Assembly (NCBI GenBank): GCA_903847975.1
Contig: CAINFC010000198.1
Coordinates: forward strand, 41,477 to 105,476
Length of the DNA stretch: 64,000 bases
Reading direction: 5' to 3'
Source of the DNA: an uncultured Acidobacteriota bacterium
GTDB lineage: Bacteria > Acidobacteriota > UBA6911 > CAINFC01
The notes under the pieces were generated by a model. That model saw nothing but the letters and a program-made list of their open reading frames with translations, had not been told where the DNA came from and made no database searches. A program made the position numbers and the translations under genes. Positions 9,258 through 18,552 of the stretch are shown in pieces (positions within the stretch are counted from its first letter, which is position 1; every line of letters begins with the position of its first letter).

Positions 9258-10523
9258 CTAGTTCGTAGAGGGTTTGCGGGCTACGACGGAAAAGTCCCGA
9301 TTTCCCCATAGCGTGTCGTTAATCCGCTGGAAATTTTCCTTGAGGATTTCCCAGTTGATCCGTTCCTGCGGACTCAATTCCTCCATATGAAATCTCTGGG
9401 AGGTGCGCTCCGTTTCCGGGAAGGGATTGGAAAACTCCACCTTGATATCCGAAAATCCCACCGATTCCAAAAGGAAACACAACAATTCGGGGTGAACCGG
9501 GCGGATATGAAAAGGGTCGGACCAGAAGGCGTGGCCGGAGACAGAAAGGCAGAAAATATTCGGTGTTTCCAGAACGATCGGTGCCCCGGGCTGCAGCTTC
9601 AGAAAACACAACTGCAGGAGATGGAAGAGATGCGGAGACGGCAAATGCTCCGCAACATGACTCATGAAGATTCCTCCCAAGGAGTTGTCCGCCAGGGCGA
9701 CCAGGTGATCTGCTCCGCTGTTTTGATAGACCTCCAGGTCCGAATTCTTGCACTCGGCGACCATATCCCGATCCATGTCTACGCCGTAGGCGGGGATCTC
9801 CTGCTCCCTTAAAAGCTTAATGAATTCTCCGCGCCCGCAGCCGATATCCAGAACCTTTGGGCAGCCTTTAAAGAAGCCGACGTAGTGTATCTGTTTGGCC
9901 CGAACCTGGTCTTGACTTCCCCGGAAGCGCTGTTCGAAGGATTGATAGTTCAGAAATCGCGGGGCCAGGGATTGAGGAGAGAAGGCGCATTCCTGGTATT
10001 CTTTTTTTTCCAGTCTTTCCAGACGCTGCAGCATCTGCAAGTCGGAAAGAAGCGCCTTCAAGTCGGAAAGAGCCTGGATCTGGGACTTGACCTGCCTCTG
10101 CAATTGCTGGGTTTGGGAGGTCAAACGGGAAACTTCAGCGGCCTGGTGTTGCAGTTCCTCCGCCACGCCGTTGAGATGGCGAACCAGATGGGCATTAAAG
10201 GATGTCCAGTGTTCTTTTAGAGGAGAAGCCAAACGCCAGACCGCAAACCGAAGTCCTCTCCGCAGCAGAGTGATAACCCGACCCAATCCGGGCCGCCGGG
10301 AAGGAAGAAACACCCAGCCATCCACGTTCCAGGCATTGTTGAGAAGAACCCGGTTTTCCTCCATATCCTTGGTTGCCTGATCGGTCATCGGGAATTCTGC
10401 CTCAATCCCGCTCATGTTGGGATCGGTACATTCCGCACGAAGACGCTCCTGCAATTGGGTCCGTACCTGATTCATAAGCGCTTCCACATCCGAGGAATCG
10501 CTATGGATGCTGAACAAATTCAT
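9258..10523 (-). CDS. Coiled-coil SAM-dependent methyltransferase (surface-glycan type)
   Basis: A 421-residue protein with a helical, Q/L-rich coiled-coil stretch at about residues 100-185 followed by a class I methyltransferase domain. The SAM-binding motif VLDIGCGRGEF and the later AEHLPSP and VLETPN segments are typical. It is the first gene of the glycan operon. Methyltransferases of this design often cap or modify the non-reducing end of O-antigen chains, with the coiled coil acting as a ruler or tether (as known for WbdD); that role here is inferred from layout and context only. ATG 10523 begins the frame. Confidence 0.75.
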   Translation of the reverse strand: MNLFSIHSDSSDVEALMNQVRTQLQERLRAECTDPNMSGIEAEFPMTDQATKDMEENRVLLNNAWNVDGWVFLPSRRPGLGRVITLLRRGLRFAVWRLASPLKEHWTSFNAHLVRHLNGVAEELQHQAAEVSRLTSQTQQLQRQVKSQIQALSDLKALLSDLQMLQRLERLEKKEYQECAFSPQSLAPRFLNYQSFEQRFRGSQDQVRAKQIHYVGFFKGCPKVLDIGCGRGEFIKLLREQEIPAYGVDMDRDMVAECKNSDLEVYQNSGADHLVALADNSLGGIFMSHVAEHLPSPHLFHLLQLCFLKLQPGAPIVLETPNIFCLSVSGHAFWSDPFHIRPVHPELLCFLLESVGFSDIKVEFSNPFPETERTSQRFHMEELSPQERINWEILKENFQRINDTLWGNRDFSVVARKPSTN

Positions 10524-10793
10524 AGAAAGAACCTAGTTGGAATCGTGTTGTTAATGTATGATCCGATCGATACGATCTCTCACTGTTGAGATAGGGAATC
10601 GAGATAATAATAAAGCAACCAAGAGTACTACAGATGCTTTTCTTAGCGCAAGTGGGCTTTGCGCTTCGGCGAATCCGACACGGTAGTGGTATGGAGTTCA
10701 TCGCGCCTGTTTTCACGCTGCCTGTTGTGGACGGAATGCCTTCTGCAGCGGGCATTTTCTGCAAACGGTAAGCGAGTATGAGCTCGAGCAGGC
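10524..10793. other. Intergenic region between the two minus-strand operons
   Basis: A 270-base AT-richer spacer that should contain the end of the ACP/KS operon transcript and the start of the glycan operon. A small stem GCGCAA (10646-10651) / TTGCGC (10659-10664) lies in it without a clear T-run. No consensus promoter is obvious. A 45-codon plus-strand frame at 10634-10771 has no recognisable homologue. Confidence 0.4.
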
Positions 10794-12098
10794 CTACCGG
10801 GAAATAGCCCGAGAAGGAGTCTGTCTATCCGGATCGGTCAAGCCATGATAGAGATCGCGGATCATGGCGTATTTTCTGTCCCAGGTGTGATGTTCGAGAA
10901 CTTTCCGGTAGCCGGCAAAACCCATGCTCTCCCGCAACGAAGGATTTTGCGCCAGTGTGGCTATTGCTTCGGATAGGGACTTCTCGTTCCCGAATTCCAC
11001 CAGGAGTCCGTCCCTTCCATCGGTTATGACGTCATCGATCCCCCAGGCACGGGCACCGATGACCGGTTTTCGATAAAGCCAGGCTTCAAGATAAACCAAG
11101 CCAAAAGAATCGGTTCTGGAAGGGATGGCCACGATTTCCGAGGCGGCCAGAAGATCCCTTTTCTCTTCCTCGCGGATGGAGCCGAGCAATCGAATCCGGC
11201 GACAGGTTTCCGGGGGAATCCGGCTCCACCAGGTTCGGAACGAATCGAACATGGTTCCGGCCAGGACGAGTTCCACAGGGCTGCCCTCTTCCCACAACCG
11301 GCGGACGGCCTCGATGAGATGCATGACCCCCTTATCAAAAACCATACTGGAAAGGAAGCTCACCACCGGCCCCTGTAAGCCATATTTGCAGCGGAACCGC
11401 TTTCCATCCCCGCCGGTGACCTCCGCCGGATTGATCCCGGGGCCGACCACCCGGATTCGATTCGAAGCCACGCCGTGTTCTTCAAGAAATCGTTTTTCCG
11501 TTTCCGTCTGCGCCACAACCGCGGCACAACGGGCTAGCAGGGCGAGCTGATGACGACCGCTGTAAAAAGGACCCGGAAAACCTTCCCCGGGCTTTTCCCC
11601 TGCTCCCAGATGCAGGATCGGGTAGGCGACGAAGGGAATTTTCAGGCGCATGGCCATGGCGCTGCCGGCTTCCAGAATAGGGTGGAAAAGAAGATTCATT
11701 CCTGCTATCAGGTCAAACGGCTCTTCGGTACGGCGCAGCCAGCGGTAGAAATCAGGAATCCTTAGGCCGCTATGCGATAAGCGGGATAAAGTGTCGGCAG
11801 ATATCGGGGTGTGCCGGGACAACAGCATCAGCAGCCTTTGGAGTGCGGCATGAGATTTCGGTGCCCCGGGGAGGTGACGGACCGGGAATCTCCAGATTTC
11901 TACCTTGCGATGGGCTTCCTTTCGGAGGCTGAGCTGTCGGCCATGGGGATCGGACAGGGCTTCATAATCCAGGGCCGTCGTGGTGGCCACGCGCACGGAA
12001 TGACCGTCGTCGGCCAACCTTGCCGACAATTCCCCGAAATGGATTTCGGATCCGCTTTGCGCCGGCCAGTACCGGTTGATGAGATGCAGAATGCGCAT
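10794..12098 (-). CDS. GT4-family glycosyltransferase of the ACP/KS operon
   Basis: GT-B glycosyltransferase of 434 residues. It starts at ATG 12098 with MRILHLINRYWPAQSGSEIH, a standard GT4 N-terminus, and carries the donor-side segment PSRTDSFGLVYLEAWLYRKPV, in which E-x7-E is recognisable. It is 29 bases downstream of the reductase gene, so it is the last member of the ACP/KS operon rather than of the glycan operon beyond the 270-base gap. Inference: it glycosylates the product released by the upstream reductase. Confidence 0.85.
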   Translation of the reverse strand: MRILHLINRYWPAQSGSEIHFGELSARLADDGHSVRVATTTALDYEALSDPHGRQLSLRKEAHRKVEIWRFPVRHLPGAPKSHAALQRLLMLLSRHTPISADTLSRLSHSGLRIPDFYRWLRRTEEPFDLIAGMNLLFHPILEAGSAMAMRLKIPFVAYPILHLGAGEKPGEGFPGPFYSGRHQLALLARCAAVVAQTETEKRFLEEHGVASNRIRVVGPGINPAEVTGGDGKRFRCKYGLQGPVVSFLSSMVFDKGVMHLIEAVRRLWEEGSPVELVLAGTMFDSFRTWWSRIPPETCRRIRLLGSIREEEKRDLLAASEIVAIPSRTDSFGLVYLEAWLYRKPVIGARAWGIDDVITDGRDGLLVEFGNEKSLSEAIATLAQNPSLRESMGFAGYRKVLEHHTWDRKYAMIRDLYHGLTDPDRQTPSRAISR

Positions 12099-12127
12099 TT
12101 CCCTTGCCGCAAGAACATCCGGAAAAG

Positions 12128-13240
12128 TCAGGACGTCTGGATGTAGCCCACCTCGATGACGTACTCGAACAGCTTGCAGAGGAAGGGCATGCCCGTTTCG
12201 GGCCACCGCAGGCCCAGACGCGGCAGCAGGGCGTCCATGTTGGCGGTATCGAAATCCACGTGGTCCGAAAGGTAAGGCAGATAGGCGGAGATGGCTTCGT
12301 AAATGCCCATCTCCTCCTCGCTGAGTCGCGACGGGTCGAACTCGGAAGGATGTACCAGCCTCGTCCGGGAAAAGAGGTGGGCCAGCTCCGGAAAATGCTG
12401 CTGCAGGTCCATGAGCATTCCGATGCGCTGCGGCACGCGGCTTACCAAGTGGAAGGTTTTGCCGAGTGACTCCGGCACTGCGGAGATGGCCGCGATGCAA
12501 TCCACGACAAAATCGATCGGCACCAGGTTCATGCGTCCTTCGGCGTCCACCGGAACCTGGCTCAAGGCGCCGTTGACCAGGATTCGGGTGAACGGGTACA
12601 GGACGTTGAACGAGGAAGGGCGGCCGCTGGTGGAATCTCCCACCACGATACTGGGCCGGAATATGGTGGCCGGCAGCCCGTCGGCCATATCCTTACGTAC
12701 GCTGACCTCGGCCAGGTACTTGCTCATTTCATAGAAGTTGGAGAAGACCGGGTGGGAGGGAAGGCTGTCTTCCAGGAGTGGCGTTTCCAGCTGGTTGCCG
12801 GCGACGTAGGCGGTGCTGATGTGGCTGAGCCTTTGCAGCATGCCGCGGCGGTGGGCTTCCCGGCAGAATTCCAGAATATGATGCGTGCCTTCCAGGTTGA
12901 CGCGGCGGCAGTTGGCCTCGCTGTCTCCCAGGCGGGTGGTGGCCGCGCCGTGGATGACCAAAAGGCGGTGCTCCATGAGGCGGCGGTATTCGCGCTCCTC
13001 CAGCCCGAATCCGGATCGGCCCAGGTCCCAGCGCAGGATTTCCAGCTTTCCGGCAGGGAGGTTTTCCGGGGAGTCTATGCCAAGCGCCCGGGCGATGCGC
13101 ATCTCTGCGCTGTGCCTCCCCTTGTCGCGGGCTACGACCAGCAGGTGAACGGATTCATCGGCCAGGTAGCGGCGCATCAGCCAGCTGCCGACGGTTCCCG
13201 TAGCGCCTGTCAACAGTATGTTTTTCTTTTCTTGCATCAT
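12128..13240 (-). CDS. Thioester-reductase-like NAD(P)-binding protein
   Basis: A 370-residue Rossmann-fold protein of the extended SDR / male-sterility (NAD_binding_4) type. It shows the nucleotide loop ILLTGATGTVGSWLMRRY and the catalytic YEMSK (YxxxK) motif, plus PSIVVGDSTSGR after it, a pattern of fatty-acyl or carrier-protein thioester reductases. ATG 13240 has AGGAAG 9 bases upstream. Position 47 bases after the radical SAM gene in an operon headed by an ACP suggests it releases an ACP-bound acyl chain reductively as an aldehyde or alcohol. It could alternatively be a sugar or sterol-type epimerase/dehydrogenase. Confidence 0.75.
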   Translation of the reverse strand: MMQEKKNILLTGATGTVGSWLMRRYLADESVHLLVVARDKGRHSAEMRIARALGIDSPENLPAGKLEILRWDLGRSGFGLEEREYRRLMEHRLLVIHGAATTRLGDSEANCRRVNLEGTHHILEFCREAHRRGMLQRLSHISTAYVAGNQLETPLLEDSLPSHPVFSNFYEMSKYLAEVSVRKDMADGLPATIFRPSIVVGDSTSGRPSSFNVLYPFTRILVNGALSQVPVDAEGRMNLVPIDFVVDCIAAISAVPESLGKTFHLVSRVPQRIGMLMDLQQHFPELAHLFSRTRLVHPSEFDPSRLSEEEMGIYEAISAYLPYLSDHVDFDTANMDALLPRLGLRWPETGMPFLCKLFEYVIEVGYIQTS

Positions 13241-13287
13241 TGGATTCTGCTTCCTGTCGATCGCACGGACCGTGCTCCTAGATGATA

Positions 13288-15264
13288 CTACATGGTTTTC
13301 CCGGGGCCTCGGGGTGCCCGGCTGTTCGGGCCGTTGGGCAGGGGATTCCAGGGTAAAAAGGTTCGGAAAAAGCCGCGCATCTGGCCGAAGCTCGCCCGGG
13401 CGAAGTGCAGGGTGGCCTTGCCGTCCAGCAGCAACCGGCGCAGCATCGCCGTCCAGGGAACGCTTCGCCATTGCCTCCTTCGAACCAGCGAGAGCCAGCT
13501 GCGCCAGAATTCCAGAATTTCGTGGCAGGGGTAATCCCGGGCATCCGCCGAAAGCGGATTCCATCGGGACCGGGAGGCGCGCCCCGTTCGCCCCACCCCT
13601 TCCGGGCCCGGGCCGGGCGCAGGCTGCAGCCGGTGGCGGGTAGAGAGCCAGAGCAGCTGGATCTCCAGGGTCAGAGCCAGGTAGCCGCCCAGCATGCGCG
13701 CCACTTCCGCCATCCTTTTTCTGGCATAGGACAGCCGGGGCAGCGGCGGCAGCCCGGGACGAATATCCCGGCGGGATTTCCGGCGGAAGTAGCCGGACAT
13801 CATCGGATGCCGCCGGTCGATGTCCACGGCGTGCTTGTACCAGACAAAATTGCGAAAGGTTTCCCAGTACAGGGAAGCGGGGATGCGCAGCAGAATGCGC
13901 TGCAGATTGGAAAAACAGTAGAACTCCCGCCAGGCATCCATGCAGGAGGTCACCAGGCTGCCTTTTTCGGGAAAACCCGGATAGACCATGGTTTCATGGA
14001 AATACTCGTAGCTGTTGTAATCGGCCTCCAGATAGGATTCGCTCTGCAGCAGGTCGAGGTGATCGCGGGAGCCGGGCAGGGGAGTGAGGATAAAAAAGGA
14101 AACCTGATCTACCTCGATATCCTCCATCAGGCAGCGCACGTCCCTTCGCAGCGACTCCGGGGTGTCGAAAGGAAGGCCGAGGATATAGCCGGCATGAACC
14201 GTGATTTCCGCGGCCCGGTAGGCGCCGATCAGGCTGCGATAGTCCTCCAGGTTGTTCTGGCTCTTGCCCACCGCTTTCAGGTTGTCCAGGTTGACGCTTT
14301 CCATGCCCACGAATACCTGGGTGCAGCCGGCCTGCTTGGCTTTCTCTACGAAACGGGGGATCCGGAAGGAGGGCACATCGACCTGCATCATGAAGGTGAG
14401 CGGGATGCTCTCCTGCTCGCGCAGCTGGATCATGGCGTCGAAGATGGCTTCCCAGTGCCGGTTCCGCGAAAAATTGTCATCGGTGAGAAAGTAGAAGCTG
14501 ACCCCGCCGTACCGGTAATTTTCCCGCATGGCTTCCTGGATACGATGCGGAGACCGGTAGCGCATTTTCCTCCCCTGAACGGCAATGACGCTGCAGAAGC
14601 TGCAGTTAAAAGGGCATCCGCGCCCGCAGTCGATGGCCCCGAAGTTGGTGGAGACAAATTTTCGCAGGTGAGACAGGGGAATCCGGGGGATGGGGGCTTC
14701 GTCGAGCTCCGGCCGCTCGTTCAGAAAATCGTAGACCGGCTGCAGCTTTCCTTCCAGGCAGTCCCGGAGGAGCCGGCCCCAGGTGGCTTCCACCTCTCCC
14801 TTGACCAGGGTCACTCCGGCATCGAGAAGGGCCTGCATGTCGGGAGGCGGTGGAAGGTGGGCATAAAACCGGCCGCTGACATGAAAACCGCCGATCATCA
14901 CCGTCAGGCCCCACCGGCGGAATTCCAGCGCCAGATCCGCGGCCCTGGGGAACTGGTTGCTTTGCACTCCGGCCAGGCAGACGATTACCTTGCGGTTGCC
15001 TCTTTGCCGGCGGGCAATCCGCGCACAGCGCACGGGCATTACGGTTTCGTCGATCAGCTGCATGCGGAGGCGTACCGGAGGGAGCAGCCCCTGCTCCAGG
15101 GCCTGGCAGGTCAGGGTGGCCAGGCAGCCCAAGGTATTGCTGGGCAGAACCCCGCGGACGTAGCGCACCACATACCCTTCGTCATCATAGTTGGAAGGGC
15201 GAATCAGAACCAGGTCCACTTTGTTCACCGGCCCGCGCCGGCTCTGCGGATTGCCCTTGTTCAT
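13288..15264 (-). CDS. B12-binding-type radical SAM enzyme
   Basis: A 658-residue class B-like radical SAM protein. Residues ~15-170 form the cobalamin-binding-like Rossmann region (VDLVLIRPSNYDDEG, MIGGFHVSG). The iron-sulfur cluster motif is CPFNCSFC (C217, C221, C224), followed by YFLTDDNFSRN and a TIM-barrel core (GMESVNLDNLKAVGK). The last ~180 residues are a helical extension of unknown role. Its place between the ketosynthases and the reductase suggests modification of the acyl chain or product, for example C-methylation, cyclisation or C-C coupling. No signature decides which. Start ATG 15264 has only a weak ribosome site. Confidence 0.8.
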   Translation of the reverse strand: MNKGNPQSRRGPVNKVDLVLIRPSNYDDEGYVVRYVRGVLPSNTLGCLATLTCQALEQGLLPPVRLRMQLIDETVMPVRCARIARRQRGNRKVIVCLAGVQSNQFPRAADLALEFRRWGLTVMIGGFHVSGRFYAHLPPPPDMQALLDAGVTLVKGEVEATWGRLLRDCLEGKLQPVYDFLNERPELDEAPIPRIPLSHLRKFVSTNFGAIDCGRGCPFNCSFCSVIAVQGRKMRYRSPHRIQEAMRENYRYGGVSFYFLTDDNFSRNRHWEAIFDAMIQLREQESIPLTFMMQVDVPSFRIPRFVEKAKQAGCTQVFVGMESVNLDNLKAVGKSQNNLEDYRSLIGAYRAAEITVHAGYILGLPFDTPESLRRDVRCLMEDIEVDQVSFFILTPLPGSRDHLDLLQSESYLEADYNSYEYFHETMVYPGFPEKGSLVTSCMDAWREFYCFSNLQRILLRIPASLYWETFRNFVWYKHAVDIDRRHPMMSGYFRRKSRRDIRPGLPPLPRLSYARKRMAEVARMLGGYLALTLEIQLLWLSTRHRLQPAPGPGPEGVGRTGRASRSRWNPLSADARDYPCHEILEFWRSWLSLVRRRQWRSVPWTAMLRRLLLDGKATLHFARASFGQMRGFFRTFLPWNPLPNGPNSRAPRGPGKTM

Positions 15265-15340
15265 GCGTCCCGTCCGAATTTCAATTTACCATGGGTGCCG
15301 CCTGTCCGCACATTCCTCCGGCCAGGCCGCCGCAACGTCC

Positions 15341-16669
15341 TCATGCCGATGGGCGTTCGCCGTAGCGCCCGACCACCAGGGAGACGTTTTGTCCTCCGAA
15401 TCCAAAGGAGTTGGACTGGGCCTTGTCGATCGGGAAGGCGCGGGCCTGGTTGGGAATATAGTCCAGGTCGCAAAAAGGGTCCGGCGTTTCATAGTTGATG
15501 GTTGGGTGGGCCTGGTTGTGCCGGATGCTGAGCACGGTGGCGATCAGTTCGACCGCCCCGGCGGCTGCAATCAGATGACCGATAATGGACTTGGTGGAGC
15601 TGACCGGGATCCGGTGGGCGCGATTCCCGAAAACCTGCTTGATGGCCAGAGTCTCCATGGCGTCGTTTTCGATGGTGGAGGTGCCGTGCGCGTTGACGTA
15701 GTCGATTTCATCCGGACCGGTATTGCCGTCCTGCAGGGCCAGCCGCATGGCCTCGATGGCTCCCCGCGCTTCCGGATGCGTGTCGGTAATGCGGTAGGAG
15801 TCGGCAGTGCTGCCGTACCCCAGCAACTCGGCGTGAATGGGTGCGCCCCGCCGCAGCGCATGTCCCAGCTCTTCGAGAATGAGAATGCCCGCTCCCTCTC
15901 CCAGAACAAATCCGTCGCGCCCGGCGTCGAAGGGGCGGCTGGTTTTTTCCGGATCGTTCCTCGTAGAAAGGGCCGTCAGGAGGCTGAACCCGATGATGTC
16001 CAGGGGGCGGATCATGCTGTGCGTTCCCCCGCTGATCATGATGTCCGTTACGCCGTGCTGTATGCGGCGGAAGGCCTCTCCGATGGCCTGGCTGCCGGCG
16101 GCGCAGGCGGTCAGGCAGTTGAGGTTGGGCCCCTGGGTGCGGTACCGGCGGGCCAGATACATTGTCGAAGAACCGGCTTCCGACTTGAAAGCCTGGTGGG
16201 CGGCCACAATGTCCAGCGAATGCTTTAGAAAATTGGTCTCCGACAGCTCGCCGTCCGCCAGGGAGCGGTGAACGATTTCCGTCAGGGCCTCCAGGTCAAT
16301 GCAGCTCCCTTCGCCCGATCCGAGGTAAATACCCACCCGGTCCGGCCTCTCGCTTTCCAGGTCCAGGCCGGCATCCCGAACGGCCTGATCGGCAGCCACA
16401 ATGGCCATTTGGGTGCGTCGGTCCGGGAAATAGCGGTTGTCCAAGGGATAGATGCTTTCGGGAAAGTCGAAATCGGGGATCCATCCGGCGATGCGCACCG
16501 GAAAGGTGTCCGCCGGAAAGTAAGTGATGGGCCGGATGGCCGATCGGCCCCGCATCAGCGTTTCCCAGAAAGCGTCGGCCTCCTGGCCGGCAGGGCTGAC
16601 GACGCCCAGACCGGTAATGACCACCCGCCGCCGGCCGTCTATTCGTTGTGTGCTCTGAAAACCAGACAT
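15341..16669 (-). CDS. Beta-ketoacyl-ACP synthase II-like (KS-alpha)
   Basis: Condensing enzyme of 442 residues. The full thiolase-fold triad is present: nucleophile C189 in LTACAAGSQ, H328 in NAHGTST and H365 in IIGHLIAAAG, so it should carry out decarboxylative Claisen condensation of ACP-bound acyl chains. It starts inside the 3' end of the preceding ketosynthase gene (31-base overlap), so the two are probably translated together and form a heterodimer, as KS-alpha/KS-beta pairs do. The separate ACP gene is two genes upstream. It is unlikely to be the housekeeping FabF given this context. Confidence 0.9.
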   Translation of the reverse strand: MSGFQSTQRIDGRRRVVITGLGVVSPAGQEADAFWETLMRGRSAIRPITYFPADTFPVRIAGWIPDFDFPESIYPLDNRYFPDRRTQMAIVAADQAVRDAGLDLESERPDRVGIYLGSGEGSCIDLEALTEIVHRSLADGELSETNFLKHSLDIVAAHQAFKSEAGSSTMYLARRYRTQGPNLNCLTACAAGSQAIGEAFRRIQHGVTDIMISGGTHSMIRPLDIIGFSLLTALSTRNDPEKTSRPFDAGRDGFVLGEGAGILILEELGHALRRGAPIHAELLGYGSTADSYRITDTHPEARGAIEAMRLALQDGNTGPDEIDYVNAHGTSTIENDAMETLAIKQVFGNRAHRIPVSSTKSIIGHLIAAAGAVELIATVLSIRHNQAHPTINYETPDPFCDLDYIPNQARAFPIDKAQSNSFGFGGQNVSLVVGRYGERPSA

Positions 16670-17949
16670 GCGCTGTTTCCGCCAAAACTGAAATTATTGA
16701 CCAGCACGCTTCCCGCCTCCAGGGAACGGGCCGTGGAAGAAAACCGGAACGCTTCCAGCTCCCGAATCGGCGATTGCAGGTTGATCGTCGGGGGCAGCGT
16801 GCGCCTTTGAAGAGAAAGGACAGCGGCCAGCGAGGCCAGGGCTCCGGAGGCGGAGTGGGTGTGTCCCAGGCTAGATTTTATGGCGGCGGCCCGCGGGCCG
16901 GGGGCCCCGGGGAACAAGCGTCTCATGGCGCGCGCTTCGGCGCAGTCCATGAAAGGGATTCCGTTCCCGGCCAGGAATAGAGAGTCCACCTCTTTCTCCC
17001 TGCATGCGGCATCGGACAAAGCATGGCGCGCGGCAATTTCCAGCGAGGGTCCATCCGGGTTCGGCTCCATAGGGTCCCAGGTGTCGGCCGCCGCGCCGTA
17101 TCCGCTTATTTCCGCATAAACGGCCGCTTTCCGGCGGAGGGCATGCTCCCGCTCCTCCAGGACCAGAACGGCCGCCCCTTCGCCCATGACCATGCCCCGG
17201 TGGCCCTGGTCGAACGGACGGCTGGCCTGTGAGGGTTCCGCGCCGTCTTCGGCCAGCAGGCCCAGGCGATAAAACTTGACCATGCCCAGCGGGGTTACCT
17301 GGGCATCGGTTCCACCGGTGATCATCAGGTCGGCCTGGCCGTTGCGGATCATCCAGAAACCCTCGCCGATGGCGTGAGCCGAGGAGGTGCAGAGCGTAGT
17401 GATCGTATTGCTGGGTCCCCGGGCGTTCAGCATGATGGAAACGTGCGAGGCGGCCATGTTGGGGATATATTTCAGCAGCCAGAGCGGAAATACCTGCTGC
17501 TGGGATTCCCGGCCGAAGATGTGGTAGTCCAGCTTCCCCTGGTTCAGGGAGGCCGAGAGGACGTCTTTGAAATCCTGGTATTCGGCGTTCAGGGTACCGG
17601 TGCCGAAGCTGACTCCCAGTTTTTCCGGCTGGAAATTTTCAGGAGACAGGCCGGAGTGCTGGAAGGCGTTGCGGGCTGCGGCCACGGCCAGCTGAATATG
17701 GCGGCCCATGATCTTGATGGACTTGCGGTTTTGCATGAACCGCTCCGGGGCGAAATTGCGAACCTCGCCGGCGATCTGCACCGGGAGCGGATCGGCGCAA
17801 AAATTGGACAGGCGCGAGACTCCCGACTGGCCCCCGGTCAGCCCCTGCCAGAATTCGTCCAGGGTCAGGCCCAGGGAGCTTATGATTCCCAGGCCGGTGA
17901 CCACAACCCTGCGTTGCTGTGCCTGGAAGGGAAAGTTGGCAGCGGTCAT
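16639..17949 (-). CDS. Ketosynthase-like partner resembling a chain-length factor (KS-beta)
   Basis: A 436-residue KAS-fold protein that is catalytically altered. C187 is kept (TTLCTSSAHAIG) and so is the second His, H363 (SSLGHTHSASG). The first active-site His is absent: NAHGTST is replaced by LAGNGIPFMD (N329 at the His position) followed by CAEARAM. That replacement resembles the AxGxxxPELDxxEA pattern of type II PKS chain-length factors. In classical KS-beta proteins the Cys is also lost, so this is a mixed case. It is followed with overlap by the intact KS. Inference: it sets chain length or structure in a KS heterodimer. Confidence 0.8.
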   Translation of the reverse strand: MTAANFPFQAQQRRVVVTGLGIISSLGLTLDEFWQGLTGGQSGVSRLSNFCADPLPVQIAGEVRNFAPERFMQNRKSIKIMGRHIQLAVAAARNAFQHSGLSPENFQPEKLGVSFGTGTLNAEYQDFKDVLSASLNQGKLDYHIFGRESQQQVFPLWLLKYIPNMAASHVSIMLNARGPSNTITTLCTSSAHAIGEGFWMIRNGQADLMITGGTDAQVTPLGMVKFYRLGLLAEDGAEPSQASRPFDQGHRGMVMGEGAAVLVLEEREHALRRKAAVYAEISGYGAAADTWDPMEPNPDGPSLEIAARHALSDAACREKEVDSLFLAGNGIPFMDCAEARAMRRLFPGAPGPRAAAIKSSLGHTHSASGALASLAAVLSLQRRTLPPTINLQSPIRELEAFRFSSTARSLEAGSVLVNNFSFGGNSACLVFRAHNE

Positions 17950-17995
17950 GGCTGAGCGCAGGGGGGCATCCGGCCGCAGGGGGCCACTCGAAGGT

Positions 17996-18400
17996 TCAGC
18001 AGTTGGTGGCGGCTTGCGAGCACTTGCTCAGCACGAAATCGATAATCAGTCCGACCGTAAACAGCTTGCCGAGCACCTTCTCCACCTCCTGCCCCGGCTC
18101 GATCGGAGTAATGGCGGTAAAATCCAGTCGCTTTCCCAGTTCCTCGGCGCCAACCGCGGTCAAACGCCCGGCGTTCACATAAGCCGGATTGCGAAGCAGG
18201 TCCTGGGGAAAGAGTTCTCCTCTGGGAATCTTGATATCAAAGCTTTTTTCCAGCCGGTAAATGATGTCGACAAAATCAATGGATTCCGCTCCCAGGTCAT
18301 CCACCAGTGCTGCTTCCGGGACTACGTCCAAAGGCTTCACTCCCAGGGCTTGTACCAGGCAGTTTTGAACCTTATCGAATACTTCCTGACGTGATGGCAT
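17996..18400 (-). CDS. Acyl carrier protein with C-terminal extension
   Basis: A 134-residue carrier protein. The 4'-phosphopantetheine attachment site is S40 in DDLGAESIDFVDIIY. The first ~80 residues match an ACP (usual length ~80); the rest, ending in a hydrophobic stretch LFTVGLIIDFVLSK, is an unusual extension. ATG 18400 is chosen over TTG 18406 because AAGGAG sits 9 bases upstream. First gene of the six-gene operon, with a promoter about 150 bases upstream. It should carry the growing acyl chain for the adjacent KS pair. Confidence 0.9.
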   Translation of the reverse strand: MPSRQEVFDKVQNCLVQALGVKPLDVVPEAALVDDLGAESIDFVDIIYRLEKSFDIKIPRGELFPQDLLRNPAYVNAGRLTAVGAEELGKRLDFTAITPIEPGQEVEKVLGKLFTVGLIIDFVLSKCSQAATNC

Positions 18401-18552
18401 TGACAAAGACTCCTTACTCCATGAACTCCATTTCGCGCATCCAATATCTTCTTCCTATCCCTTCCTCCAGGTGGAGGGGAAGGAAGGAACGGGAAATTGC
18501 CCGAGGCAATCCGATCCATGAATACTTATCCCAAGCGCGCTAAGAAGCGCAT

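Noticed and set aside
10634..10771. 45-codon plus-strand frame in the inter-operon gap
   Set aside because: No ribosome site or recognisable similarity; overlaps equally weak minus frames, so chance is likely.
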